Assembly (NCBI GenBank): GCA_964416175.1
Contig: CAYQDF010000092.1
Coordinates: 1-12,531 of the forward strand
Length of the DNA stretch: 12,531 nucleotides
Direction of reading: 5' to 3'
From: CAYQDF01 sp964416175
GTDB lineage: Bacteria; Chloroflexota; Anaerolineae; Anaerolineales; UBA4823
Made by a program: the position numbers and the translations under genes. The stretch's first letter is position 1. Each line of letters begins with the position of its first letter. Shown here piece by piece: positions 6,324 through 12,531 of this stretch. The notes under the pieces were generated by a model that saw only the letters and a list, made by a program, of their open reading frames with translations, was not told where the DNA came from and made no database searches.

Positions 6324-7528
6324 GACTCCATCCTTGCCGGCCGCCTCGCGATGCCGAACGCCATGATCAGCGGCCCGATCAAGACCACTCCAGCCAGGAC
6401 CAGCCAGGGGAGTAGTTCGGCGAGTGCTTCCTGCCAAGCCTCTCCGGTGAAGGTCTCCCGCATCCATTTGCCTTCCAGATTCTCCAGGCTGGCACCCAGG
6501 GCATTCTCCACTGCCGCGCGGCACCCCAGGTTGTTGGCAAGCACGGCCCGCAGCCGGTTGAATCCCGCCGTTCCGAACTGCTCGAAGAGAAAGCTGGTGA
6601 ATGAAGCAGATTGGGCGTAGGCCAGGAGCCTCTGACCCGGTTCGGTGGGGAACGCCTCGCAGATCGATGCCATCGGCAGCAGGTCTCCGGAGGTGAAAGC
6701 GTTCTCCAGGATTGCCTGGTATTCCGGGCTGGGGTAGAGCTCGGCCAGGGAAGCCAGCCCCTCGTTCAACCAGGTCGGCAGATTCTCGTAGGTACGCGCG
6801 TCCGTGTAATACAGGGCGACGTGCATCAATTCGTGCGGGATCTGCCGTTCGATCTCCAGCTGCTGCTCAGGTCCAGGCGGCAGCGAAACGAGGATGACGT
6901 TCAATTCCGGGTCCGCATGGCCTGCCACCCAGGTGGGATTCGGGCTGTGGAGCGCGGCCTGCAGATCCGCTGCGCTGGCGTATACATAGATGTCCAATTC
7001 GTCCGGGAGGTACACTTCCAGAATTTCCGGCAGGCGCCTTTCTCCGGCGTGAGCCACATTGAGCACGCCCTGGGCAAAAGTTACATCCCCTTGAAACCAA
7101 TGCACCCTGAAAGGGGGGCTTTCGAGGGTCTGCCAATCGAACCGGTTATCGAGATACTGAAGCTTGTAGGCGGCGGTCGTAAATATTTCGCCATCGCCGA
7201 GCGTGATCTGGTAGCGGTAATCGAGGGTGGCGAACGCCTGGAAGGGATGGTCGATCAGATCCAACCGGGCGCTGATCCTCCCCGCCTCGTCCAGTGTTGC
7301 CGGAAGGAAAAGATCCTCCTCCGGACGGCCGGTGGGTCCCACGACCACCAGGACCCGGGTCACGGGCCGGTCAGCCTGGAGCGTTGCAGAAAATAATATC
7401 GATTCGTTGAAAGTATATACCGGCTCTTCATTGACCACCTGGATTTCGCCTTGAGCCAGCGCTGAGTGCCAGGCGAACAGCGCCAGAAAGATCGATATCA
7501 TGCAGGTCAACACCCGGTACCGCATCAT
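6320..7528 (-). CDS. Secreted, C-terminally anchored metallopeptidase (gluzincin, peptidase MA-like)
   Basis: The 402-residue product has a signal peptide (residues 1-25: MMRYRVLT, a hydrophobic core, cleavage probably after SALA) and one C-terminal membrane segment (~373-393) followed by a short basic tail (ARRPARMES). The body should therefore face outside. The zinc site is IPHELMHVALYY with HExxH at 232-236; LPTWLNEGLASLAE supplies the third ligand, Glu256, in the gluzincin manner (peptidase MA, as in PF13485-type proteins). The N-terminal half (30-145) looks like a beta-rich domain (VLVVVGPTGRPEEDLF, DYRYQITLGDGE). Substrate unknown. The ATG at 7528 overlaps the AEC gene stop as ATGA, with GGGGG just upstream; a second ATG follows at once. 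The open frame reaches 7798 but that part is shadow of the AEC gene. Confidence 0.85.
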   Translation of the reverse strand: MMRYRVLTCMISIFLALFAWHSALAQGEIQVVNEEPVYTFNESILFSATLQADRPVTRVLVVVGPTGRPEEDLFLPATLDEAGRISARLDLIDHPFQAFATLDYRYQITLGDGEIFTTAAYKLQYLDNRFDWQTLESPPFRVHWFQGDVTFAQGVLNVAHAGERRLPEILEVYLPDELDIYVYASAADLQAALHSPNPTWVAGHADPELNVILVSLPPGPEQQLEIERQIPHELMHVALYYTDARTYENLPTWLNEGLASLAELYPSPEYQAILENAFTSGDLLPMASICEAFPTEPGQRLLAYAQSASFTSFLFEQFGTAGFNRLRAVLANNLGCRAAVENALGASLENLEGKWMRETFTGEAWQEALAELLPWLVLAGVVLIGPLIMAFGIARRPARMES

Positions 7529-8436
7529 GCCCCCAGGAAATACAGGATGGGAGTGATGGTCAATGGACTGAGGAGGGTCGAGGTGAAAACGACCGTGGTC
7601 ACGAATGAAGGTTCTACGTTGTATTCCGTGGCCAGGACGGTCATCAGGATAGCCGTAGGGACCGCCGATTCGGTGATCCCAGCCTGGAGAGCAGTCCCCT
7701 CCAGGTGGAATAGCAGGCTGACGCCCAGGGCGAGGGCTGGGGAAGCGATCAACCGCATGAAGGTCGCCATTCCCAAGGTGAAAGTGTGGTTGCTCCACTT
7801 TGAATTATAGAGCTGGACTCCCATCAGCACCATCAATACCGGTATCGCGGCATCCGACAGCAAGTTTATCGTGCGATCCAGGGGAAGAGCGAGCTCCCAA
7901 TCGAAACGGATGAATATCAGCGCCAGGATCAAGGCATACAGCGCGGGGACCTTCAAAAGCCCCAGGACGGCAGTCTGGAGGCTGGATTGGCCAAGGGAAG
8001 CGATGACCACTCCCAGCGAGTAGGTGAGGATGGCTGTGGTGGCGAAATACAGGCTTGCGTACGCCAGGGCGTCTTCTCCAAAAGCGAACAGGTTGAGCGA
8101 GAGACCGTAGTTGCCGGCGTTACCGAACATGACCGTCAGCACAAAGGCCACGAGCAGGGATCGTTGCAACCGCAATGCCAGGCCAAGCAGGGAAGCTGCA
8201 ATGCCCAGGACGATCACAACCACCAGGGTGAAACCGACCATCCGGGTGATGTCCTGGGTTGTGAGTTCGCTGGAGATGAGCAGGTTGAAAACCAGACAAG
8301 GGCTGAATATATAGAACGCCACCTGCGATAACGAGCGTGGGGTGACGTTCAGGAATTTCGCGGCGAGAAAGCCGGTCCCGGCTGCCAGCAATATCGGCAG
8401 CAGGTTGTTGCTAAATATTAATAGCAGATCACTCAA
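7525..8436 (-). CDS. AEC family transporter (auxin efflux carrier-type permease)
   Basis: Integral membrane permease of 303 residues, the usual length for bacterial AEC proteins, with about ten hydrophobic segments. Family hallmarks are the NLLPILLAAGTGFL first helix, the GNAGNYGLSLNLFAFG motif after the first half, the AAIPVLMVLMGVQL helix and ESAVPTAILMTVLATEY near the C-terminus. Relatives export or import small carboxylates such as malate, malonate or auxin-like acids; the substrate here cannot be told. The start is TTG at 8436: its TTGA overlaps the TGA of the HEAT gene (8435-8433), and GAGGA upstream is a plausible ribosome binding site. The stop overlaps the peptidase start (ATGA at 7528-7525). 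Third of five genes in the minus-strand operon. Confidence 0.92.
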   Translation of the reverse strand: MSDLLLIFSNNLLPILLAAGTGFLAAKFLNVTPRSLSQVAFYIFSPCLVFNLLISSELTTQDITRMVGFTLVVVIVLGIAASLLGLALRLQRSLLVAFVLTVMFGNAGNYGLSLNLFAFGEDALAYASLYFATTAILTYSLGVVIASLGQSSLQTAVLGLLKVPALYALILALIFIRFDWELALPLDRTINLLSDAAIPVLMVLMGVQLYNSKWSNHTFTLGMATFMRLIASPALALGVSLLFHLEGTALQAGITESAVPTAILMTVLATEYNVEPSFVTTVVFTSTLLSPLTITPILYFLGA

Positions 8437-9539
8437 TCCTGGAAATCCTCGTCGTCTTCGATGAAATCGTCTGAATCCAGGAAATCTTCATCCTCGTCTG
8501 TGGAAAAAAGGTCGTACCCGTTGTCCTCTTCGTCTTCCCACTCGTTATCTTCGGCGAGCAGCATATCGTAAAAATCTTGCTCGGTCTTGTCATTCCCGAA
8601 ATCCATCAAGGCGAACGGCTGCATCCCTTCGGTAAATGCCAGGTTATCGAGAGCAATCTCCAGAAAGTCTGCGTCTTCGTCATCTTCCGCTTCGCGGTAC
8701 AGATTTTCGAGCGTTTGTCTGGCCTGCTCTCCGCCGATCTGGGAGAGCGACCAGATCGCTGCGGAGCGCACGATCTCTTCGCTGTCTTCGGTCAGGTCAA
8801 TGAGGGAAGCCAGGGAAGCGGCGATCTCCAGTTCGCCGGCCGCCCGCGCCGCTTCTGCCCTCACTGCCGGGATCTTGCTGTTCAATTTCGACAGGACGGG
8901 CTCTTCCCAGCGCGGGTCCATGGAGCGGCCCATGGCCAACAGGGCGGTCACCATCCACTCTTTATCTTCGCTCTGGAATGCCCGTTCGATGAGTCCGGGG
9001 ACTTCAGGCCGGCTGGAATACCCGAGCGCTTCCAGCGCTTTGCGGCGCACCGCGGGAGCTTCGTCGTGGCCCACGGCATACAGCAGCTGTTCCTCCACGG
9101 TGTGCAACTGGTCCGACGGCAGTTCTTCGACTTCGCCGAAGTAAACATACTGCCCCAGTCCGCTGGCTGCGGCTGCCCGCACTTCTGCCTCCGGGTCGGT
9201 TTCGAGGAGGTCCATAAAGATCAGCCTCAGATCGTCGGCTTCGAACTCCCAGAGCAGGCGTACTGCCAGGGTCCTCACGCGGGGGTCGCTGTCTTTGACG
9301 GCGTGCCTGCCGATCGACTCGAACGAGAGCAGGTCGTCTTTAGCGCCCAGTTCTTCGAGGTCTTCCATCAACGCCTGCCGCCTCCAGAGGGGAAGGCTTG
9401 GCCATACTTCAACCAGCCGGTCCACTTCCTCCCCTTCCAGGTCGGACAGCCGGTAGAGATACCGTGGATGTAGCGGTTTTTCTTCGTCCAGCAATGCCGT
9501 GAGCAGCTCGTCAAAAGATATTTCAATCGGGTCGGACAT
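8433..9539 (-). CDS. HEAT-repeat protein with highly acidic C-terminal tail
   Basis: A cytosolic scaffold-type protein of 368 residues; specific role unknown. Residues ~70-300 are a run of helical HEAT-like units with the recurrent D.dp.VR..A...L pattern: DSDPRVRTLAVRLL (83-96), PEAEVRAAAASGLG (116-129), EAPAVRRKALEALG (160-173), KIPAVRAEAARAAGEL (222-237) and SEEIVRSAAIWSLSQIG (253-269). The tail from ~330 to 368 is mostly Asp/Glu with scattered aromatic residues (F/Y/W), likely disordered. No signal peptide or membrane segment. The ATG at 9539 lies 35 bases after the rseP stop with no obvious Shine-Dalgarno; its stop overlaps the AEC TTG start. Known HEAT proteins of this kind bind other proteins, and the acidic tail suggests a basic partner or membrane-surface contact, but that is inference. 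Confidence 0.88.
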   Translation of the reverse strand: MSDPIEISFDELLTALLDEEKPLHPRYLYRLSDLEGEEVDRLVEVWPSLPLWRRQALMEDLEELGAKDDLLSFESIGRHAVKDSDPRVRTLAVRLLWEFEADDLRLIFMDLLETDPEAEVRAAAASGLGQYVYFGEVEELPSDQLHTVEEQLLYAVGHDEAPAVRRKALEALGYSSRPEVPGLIERAFQSEDKEWMVTALLAMGRSMDPRWEEPVLSKLNSKIPAVRAEAARAAGELEIAASLASLIDLTEDSEEIVRSAAIWSLSQIGGEQARQTLENLYREAEDDEDADFLEIALDNLAFTEGMQPFALMDFGNDKTEQDFYDMLLAEDNEWEDEEDNGYDLFSTDEDEDFLDSDDFIEDDEDFQD

Positions 9540-9574
9540 ACATCATCTGCTGGTAACCAGGGCAGGAGGGGCGC

Positions 9575-10645
9575 TTAAGGAAGGGCGATTGGGTTGACGA
9601 AATCCTGCAGGTTGATAAATAGCATCAGCATGATCAGCAGCGCAAAACTGACCAGGTTGATCGCGTTTTCATAGCGGGTGGGGATGCGGCGGCGAAAGAG
9701 GATCTCTGGCAGCAGGAACAGGATCCGTCCACCATCGAGGGCAGGGATGGGAAGCAGGTTGAGCAGACCCAGCGAGATGGTTATGGTCGCGAAGAATCCG
9801 AACGTGTTGATCCCGGATGGAGCTTCCGGCTCGCCTTCGCTCTCACGGACTGCCTGGTAGATATCGAACATGCCCTTGAAACCGACCAGCCTTCCTTCGT
9901 CAGGATCGATCTGGCCCCGGATCATCTGGAAGGGCAGGGATAACAGCGCCAGGCTGTGCTGGTAGACGGCGGAGACGCCAGTCGGCAGCGCTGCGATCAC
10001 GCTGACCGGCTTTGTCGGGTTGGTCATGACGATCCCAATCGCCCCTTCTCCCTCCGGCGGATTGCTCCGGGGGACGAGGCTGACAGTCAGCCTTTGCCCA
10101 TCCCGCAGGGCCGTGATCTCGATCTGCTGGTCCAGGTTGGCGTAAACTTCTGAATGCAGGGCTTCCGTGCTATCAATGACGGTGTCGTTCACCGCCACGA
10201 TCAGGTCTCCTGGCAGCAAGCCGGCGTTCTCAGCGGGGGAATCAGGAGTCACTGCCAGGATCTTTACCTGATCCCTGATTGGCACTCCGATCCTGCTGAA
10301 TATGACTGCGTAAAGTAAGACGCCGACCAGCAGATTGGCTAGCGGACCGGCAGACAGTACGCCTAAGCGCACCCAGGGACTGGCGGCTGCCAGGCCCCCG
10401 GGAACGCTGGGATCGTTCTCGCCTTTGGGACGGACGAAACCCCCAAAAGGAATGAGGTTCAGGCTGAAGCGGGTCTTCCCTGCATAGAAAAGGGTGGCGA
10501 TGCGCGGCGGAAATCCAAGACCGAATTCCTCGACTTCTACTTTCAACACCCGGGCGGCGATGAAATGTCCTAATTCGTGAACGATGATCAAAGCTGCCAG
10601 GACGCCTGCGAACTGTGCAATTTCAACCAAAAGAGATGTGCTCAT
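9575..10645 (-). CDS. rseP: RseP-like site-2 protease (M50 zinc metalloprotease, PDZ domain)
   Basis: Intramembrane zinc protease that cleaves membrane-spanning segments, classically anti-sigma factors in envelope stress signalling. The 356-residue product has the zinc motif HELGH (23-27) in its first membrane helix, the FSLNLIPFGGFVRPKG element (60-75), a membrane segment at ~100-118, one PDZ domain (~127-205, with PAENAGLLPGDLIVAVND), and the second active-site motif NLLPIPALDGG (296-306, Asp304), followed by a final membrane helix (~330-347). It has one PDZ rather than the two in E. coli RseP, as in many Gram-positive and Chloroflexota homologues. The ATG at 10645 has AGGG 5 bases upstream. 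It is the first gene of the operon. No dxr, cdsA or bamA neighbour, the usual partners in proteobacteria; no anti-sigma factor is visible here. Confidence 0.95.
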   Translation of the reverse strand: MSTSLLVEIAQFAGVLAALIIVHELGHFIAARVLKVEVEEFGLGFPPRIATLFYAGKTRFSLNLIPFGGFVRPKGENDPSVPGGLAAASPWVRLGVLSAGPLANLLVGVLLYAVIFSRIGVPIRDQVKILAVTPDSPAENAGLLPGDLIVAVNDTVIDSTEALHSEVYANLDQQIEITALRDGQRLTVSLVPRSNPPEGEGAIGIVMTNPTKPVSVIAALPTGVSAVYQHSLALLSLPFQMIRGQIDPDEGRLVGFKGMFDIYQAVRESEGEPEAPSGINTFGFFATITISLGLLNLLPIPALDGGRILFLLPEILFRRRIPTRYENAINLVSFALLIMLMLFINLQDFVNPIALP

Positions 10646-10723
10646 GGTTACCCTGTAAGATAGGTGCCCCCTTAAACCCGTGCGGGGTGCCGAGGGGGTG
10701 GATATCGATCAATGATCAGGCAG

Positions 10724-10729
10724 ATTATA
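10724..10729 (-). promoter_or_regulatory. -10 element upstream of rseP operon
   Basis: A perfect TATAAT on the minus strand, 79 bases before the rseP ATG, in the 153-base gap after mvaD. No convincing -35 lies at 16-18 bases (TGTTCC at 17); TTGCAT lies too far upstream (22 bases). Downstream of it, CCCCCT and AGGGGG segments (10696-10691 and 10671-10666 region) could pair as a leader stem. Confidence 0.45.
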
Positions 10730-10798
10730 TCCCTTCCTGCCTGCCGGGAACATGCAACCTTGAAAATCTTAGGCGATTCTAACAGAAAAGATGGGGGG

Positions 10799-11800
10799 TT
10801 ATTCTTCGACCAGGCGCGCCGGGCCACCTGGCCGGGCGGTCAGCACTTCTTCCACCCCCTCGACCTCTCGGAGCCGGTCAGTGACTGCCGCGGCGAAAGA
10901 ATCCGGGCAGAGAACATGCACATTTGGACCGGCATCGATCGTGTAGCAGGCATCCACGCCTGCTCCGCGCATGGCGATCACCGCGTGGATGACGGCAACG
11001 GTTGCTGGAAGCCAGTACACGAGGGGCTGCCGGGAAGTCATCATCACCGCGTGCATCATGGTGCTATCCAGTTCCACCACCTCCCTGAAGGCCTGGAAAT
11101 CGCGCTCCAGGATGGCGCGGCGGCAGACCGCAAGCCGCCGGTCCGCGCCAGCGATCCTGGCTGCCTGAAGCGGGCTGCTGTCTGCCAGGGCGTGCCCTTC
11201 GGTGGACCCAGTGGATTTGTGCATCCGGCTGACGAGGGCGATGCAGTCCACGATGTCCCAGTGGTCAGGTGGGGCGATGGAATGGGCGTACGAACTGGCG
11301 TCATCTTCCCCGGCGCGCCATTCCACGAACCCCCCGGGTACCGAGCGGCAGGCTGACCCGGATCCACGGCGCGCCAGGCGGGATAGCTCGCGTTCGCTCA
11401 GCTCGAGCCCGGCCGCATGGCTGCCCGCCAGCGCCAGGGCGGCGAACGCGGCTGCCGAGGAGGCGATCCCCGAACCGGCGGGAAAGTTGCTCTGGCTCTG
11501 AACCCGCGCCTGGAGGTTTACGCCGGCCATCTCGCGGACCACATCCAGGAACCGGCTCACCCTTTCCAGGGGAGGCCCTTGGACTTCGTCCCCATCCAGT
11601 ACCAGGACATCTCGTTCGAGCGACCGGTCGAACGTGACGGTGATGCGCGTGGTAAGACCATCCAGGTTCATCGAGATCGAGCCTGTGGAAGGGATGCGCA
11701 GGCGCGGGTCCCTGTTCCCCCAGTATTTTATGAAGGCGATATTGGGGTGTGCGAGGGCGGTAGCGGAATTATGGGGTTCCAACTCAGGCAGTTTGATCAA
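10799..11800 (-). CDS. mvaD: Diphosphomevalonate decarboxylase or mevalonate-5-phosphate decarboxylase
   Basis: GHMP-superfamily ATP-dependent decarboxylase of the mevalonate route to isoprenoids, 333 residues. Motifs in order: AHPNIAFIKYWGNRD (17-31) with the conserved Lys25, STGSISMNLDGL (38-49), the phosphate-binding loop FPAGSGIASSAAAFAAL (106-122), GSGSACRSVPGGFVEW (146-161), and TIDAGPNVHVL (287-297) with the catalytic Asp289. Classical enzymes read KYWGKRD; here the second Lys is Asn29. A Chloroflexota homologue (Roseiflexus) was shown to use mevalonate 5-phosphate with isopentenyl phosphate kinase completing the route, so either substrate is possible. The start is TTG at 11800, directly after the TGA of the HicA-like gene and in the same frame; no Shine-Dalgarno is seen, so translation is probably coupled. 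No other mevalonate genes are in the window. Confidence 0.9.
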   Translation of the reverse strand: MIKLPELEPHNSATALAHPNIAFIKYWGNRDPRLRIPSTGSISMNLDGLTTRITVTFDRSLERDVLVLDGDEVQGPPLERVSRFLDVVREMAGVNLQARVQSQSNFPAGSGIASSAAAFAALALAGSHAAGLELSERELSRLARRGSGSACRSVPGGFVEWRAGEDDASSYAHSIAPPDHWDIVDCIALVSRMHKSTGSTEGHALADSSPLQAARIAGADRRLAVCRRAILERDFQAFREVVELDSTMMHAVMMTSRQPLVYWLPATVAVIHAVIAMRGAGVDACYTIDAGPNVHVLCPDSFAAAVTDRLREVEGVEEVLTARPGGPARLVEE

Positions 11801-12007
11801 TCACAAGTCGTTTAATGGCAGATTATACCGCTCGACGATATCAAGCGACTGCTTGATTTGATAAGGTTTTGCTTTGCCATCGATATTGTGCAGGTTGATC
11901 AATTCCGACCCATCAGGAGGAGTGTAGAGATGGTGAGGTCCACCAATACGGGATAGTTGAAAACCACATGCCTCGATGACAGCCAGATCCTCGCCCTTTG
12001 GAAGCAC
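11801..12007 (-). CDS. HicA-like toxin / YcfA-family protein, orphan
   Basis: A 68-residue product (GTG start at 12007). The core fits the HicA mRNA-interferase fold: a first helix GEDLAVIEACGF, a strand QLSRIGG, the active-site region PHHLYTPPDG (HicA usually has GSHHIY), then ELINLHN and a C-terminal helix with GKAKPYQIKQSLDIVERYNL typical of one HicA-like branch. The catalytic His is kept; the neighbouring Ser is Pro, so activity is uncertain. No HicB-like antitoxin gene lies on either side: upstream is a recombinase-like fragment, downstream mvaD begins without a gap. The start is weak: GTG without Shine-Dalgarno, just inside a stop at ~12028-12026, so the natural 5' end may have been lost. 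Family call from motif memory; moderate confidence. Confidence 0.6.
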   Translation of the reverse strand: MLPKGEDLAVIEACGFQLSRIGGPHHLYTPPDGSELINLHNIDGKAKPYQIKQSLDIVERYNLPLNDL

Positions 12008-12011
12008 TGCG

Positions 12012-12089
12012 GGAGGAGTGATGCTTCAGGTTGACCTGGTTGCGCAACAGGTCGAGCAGTTTTTGGGGCGGCGGTGGAAAAGGATTCAT
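12012..12089 (-). pseudogene. Fragment resembling N-terminus of a tyrosine recombinase (integron-integrase-like)
   Basis: From the ATG at 12089 the minus strand encodes MNPFPPPP followed by QKLLDLLRNQVNLKHHSSRS. This matches the opening of integron-type and related tyrosine recombinases (a pattern like PKLLDQVRD.IRLKHYS.RTE). The similarity ends after ~26 residues; from there the frame reads low-value sequence to a stop near 11925, and the HicA-like gene begins in another frame at 12007. It seems a broken remnant joined to the HicA region. Too short to be certain; it could be a chance match. Confidence 0.45.
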
Positions 12090-12201
12090 AAGATGGAGTA
12101 AAATAATTCAAGGCGATAATAAATTGTAAAGTATGTACTGTATAAATAACCAGAATTTTATAGTATTAAGAATATACTGCTTTGTTGCAAGCATAATTTA
12201 T
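12090..12201. other. A/T-rich intergenic stretch, no gene seen
   Basis: Composition drops visibly to A/T-rich here (long runs of a/t from ~12100 to 12200), unlike the G/C-rich rest of the window. It may hold a weak minus-strand promoter (TTTACA, rc of 12125-12130, with poor -10 candidates) for the recombinase fragment/HicA/mvaD unit. A short AGTAT/ATACT inverted repeat lies near 12162-12178. No coding frame is credible. Confidence 0.5.
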
Positions 12202-12291
12202 TGTGTCACTGCGAGGCGACGCAGCCGCCAAAGCAGTCTCCAAACCAGCCAGGCGATTGCTTCACCGCCTTCGGCGGTTCGCAATGACACA
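12202..12291. repeat. MITE-like palindromic element (~90 bp)
   Basis: The ends are terminal inverted repeats: TGTGTCACTGCGA (12202-12214) and TCGCAATGACACA (12279-12291), one mismatch in 13. Inside are a second imperfect pair, AAGCAGTC and GATTGCTT, and a perfect small hairpin ACCGCC-TTC-GGCGGT (12264-12278). This TGTCAyTGCGA...GCAATGACA architecture, with AAGCAATC-type inner arms, resembles small palindromic interspersed repeats seen in many bacterial genomes. It has no coding capacity. Confidence 0.65.
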
Positions 12292-12314
12292 TAACGTTTT
12301 AGTTTTCCAACTCC

Positions 12315-12344
12315 TTGCACAGAGCAAGAACATACTGCTAAATG
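12315..12344 (+). promoter_or_regulatory. Candidate promoter of the right-edge gene
   Basis: TTGCAC (12315-12320) and TAAATG (12339-12344) are spaced 18 bases apart, ~33 bases before the ATG at 12377. The -35 is fair, the -10 weak; tentative. Confidence 0.25.
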
Positions 12345-12376
12345 AAAGCCAGGCGCAGAATTGAAGGAGAACACCA

Positions 12377-12531
12377 ATGGTTGACGAGTTTATTTGTGAT
12401 ACTCCTGAGGTTCGGAACTTCATTGGCAAGGTGAAGGAGATTGTAGATAGAGCCGGCTCCGTCCCGGAGAAGTTGACCGCCATCAGACCTCACTTCAGCC
12501 AGATGATGGCAGACTCTACCTGGCTGCCCGA
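12377..12531 (+). CDS. Cupin-type cysteine dioxygenase-like protein, N-terminus only
   Basis: An open frame from ATG at 12377 to the window edge (51 residues, no stop), preceded by AAGGAG (12364-12369) 7 bases before the start, the best ribosome binding site of the right end. The sequence starts MVDEFICDTPEVRNFIGKV and contains AIRPHFSQMMADSTWLP near the edge. A helical N-terminus ending in R-P-x(3)-L/M-x-x-WLP is what I recall from predicted metal-dependent double-stranded beta-helix (cupin) proteins related to cysteine dioxygenase; the metal-binding histidines would lie beyond the window, so function cannot be verified. It is the only plus-strand gene in the right part and lies beyond the palindromic element. 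Confidence 0.6.
   Translation, partial: MVDEFICDTPEVRNFIGKVKEIVDRAGSVPEKLTAIRPHFSQMMADSTWLP

Noticed and set aside
8577..9473. 298-aa plus-strand open frame
   Set aside because: Antisense to the HEAT-repeat gene, whose repeat pattern, start and overlap with the next gene are convincing; long antisense frames are common in G/C-rich coding DNA.
9546..9563. CTGGTAACCAG palindrome between rseP and the HEAT gene as a terminator
   Set aside because: Five-base arms and no T-tract; too weak to separate two genes that look co-transcribed.
12171..12339. Near-identical short direct repeats (aatatactgct and aacatactgct) around the palindromic element
   Set aside because: 11 bases with one mismatch, set 20-40 bases away from the element ends; too far and too short to call target-site duplications.
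1..12531. CRISPR array, phage module or defence island
   Set aside because: No regularly spaced direct repeats, cas-like, phage structural or restriction genes; the HicA-like gene and recombinase fragment are isolated.

Overview
The window looks like a high-GC bacterial chromosome segment, and my best guess is a member of the Chloroflexota (Anaerolineae-like). This rests on the gene mix: a bacterial CTP synthase and enolase, a mevalonate-pathway GHMP decarboxylase, a small membrane double-zinc-ribbon protein, a HEAT-repeat protein with a very acidic tail next to a site-2 protease, and frequent TTG starts. The lineage is inferred; no marker such as 16S rRNA is present. Most of the window is ordinary, compact core genome. 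The last ~700 bases differ: they are A/T-richer and carry signs of mobile DNA.

Layout. Left end (1-1107, minus strand): tRNA-Pro(UGG) with its own strong promoter, then a conserved-looking 103-aa protein of unknown function, then a NERD-like protein that starts with TTG and runs off the left edge. Plus strand 1383-4418: pyrG (CTP synthase) behind a leader with a strong hairpin, then eno (enolase). A perfect 18-bp inverted repeat closes eno against the convergent membrane zinc-ribbon gene (4503-5087, minus). That gene is divergent from radC (5234-5941, plus), with promoter-like elements facing both ways in the gap between them.

Minus strand 10645-6030 reads as one operon: rseP-like site-2 protease, HEAT-repeat protein, AEC-family permease, secreted and membrane-anchored MA-type metallopeptidase, acylphosphatase. 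The last four are joined by three successive 4-base stop/start overlaps (TTGA, ATGA, ATGA), so translation is probably coupled. A perfect TATAAT lies upstream of rseP. Two membrane or extracytoplasmic proteases in one operon suggest an envelope-related role, but that is inference.

Minus strand 12089-10799: a fragment resembling the N-terminus of a tyrosine recombinase, then an orphan HicA-like toxin gene, then mevalonate (di)phosphate decarboxylase. The decarboxylase TTG start directly abuts the HicA-like stop codon, in the same frame. Beyond this lie an A/T-rich stretch, a ~90-bp palindromic MITE-like element, and the 5' end of a plus-strand gene that resembles cupin-fold cysteine dioxygenase-like proteins and leaves the window at the right edge.

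I see no convincing new defence, CRISPR, phage or biosynthetic system. The points most worth a second look are the degenerate NERD-like protein, the recombinase-scar/HicA/mvaD junction, the palindromic element, the pyrG leader hairpin, and the substrate specificity of the decarboxylase.
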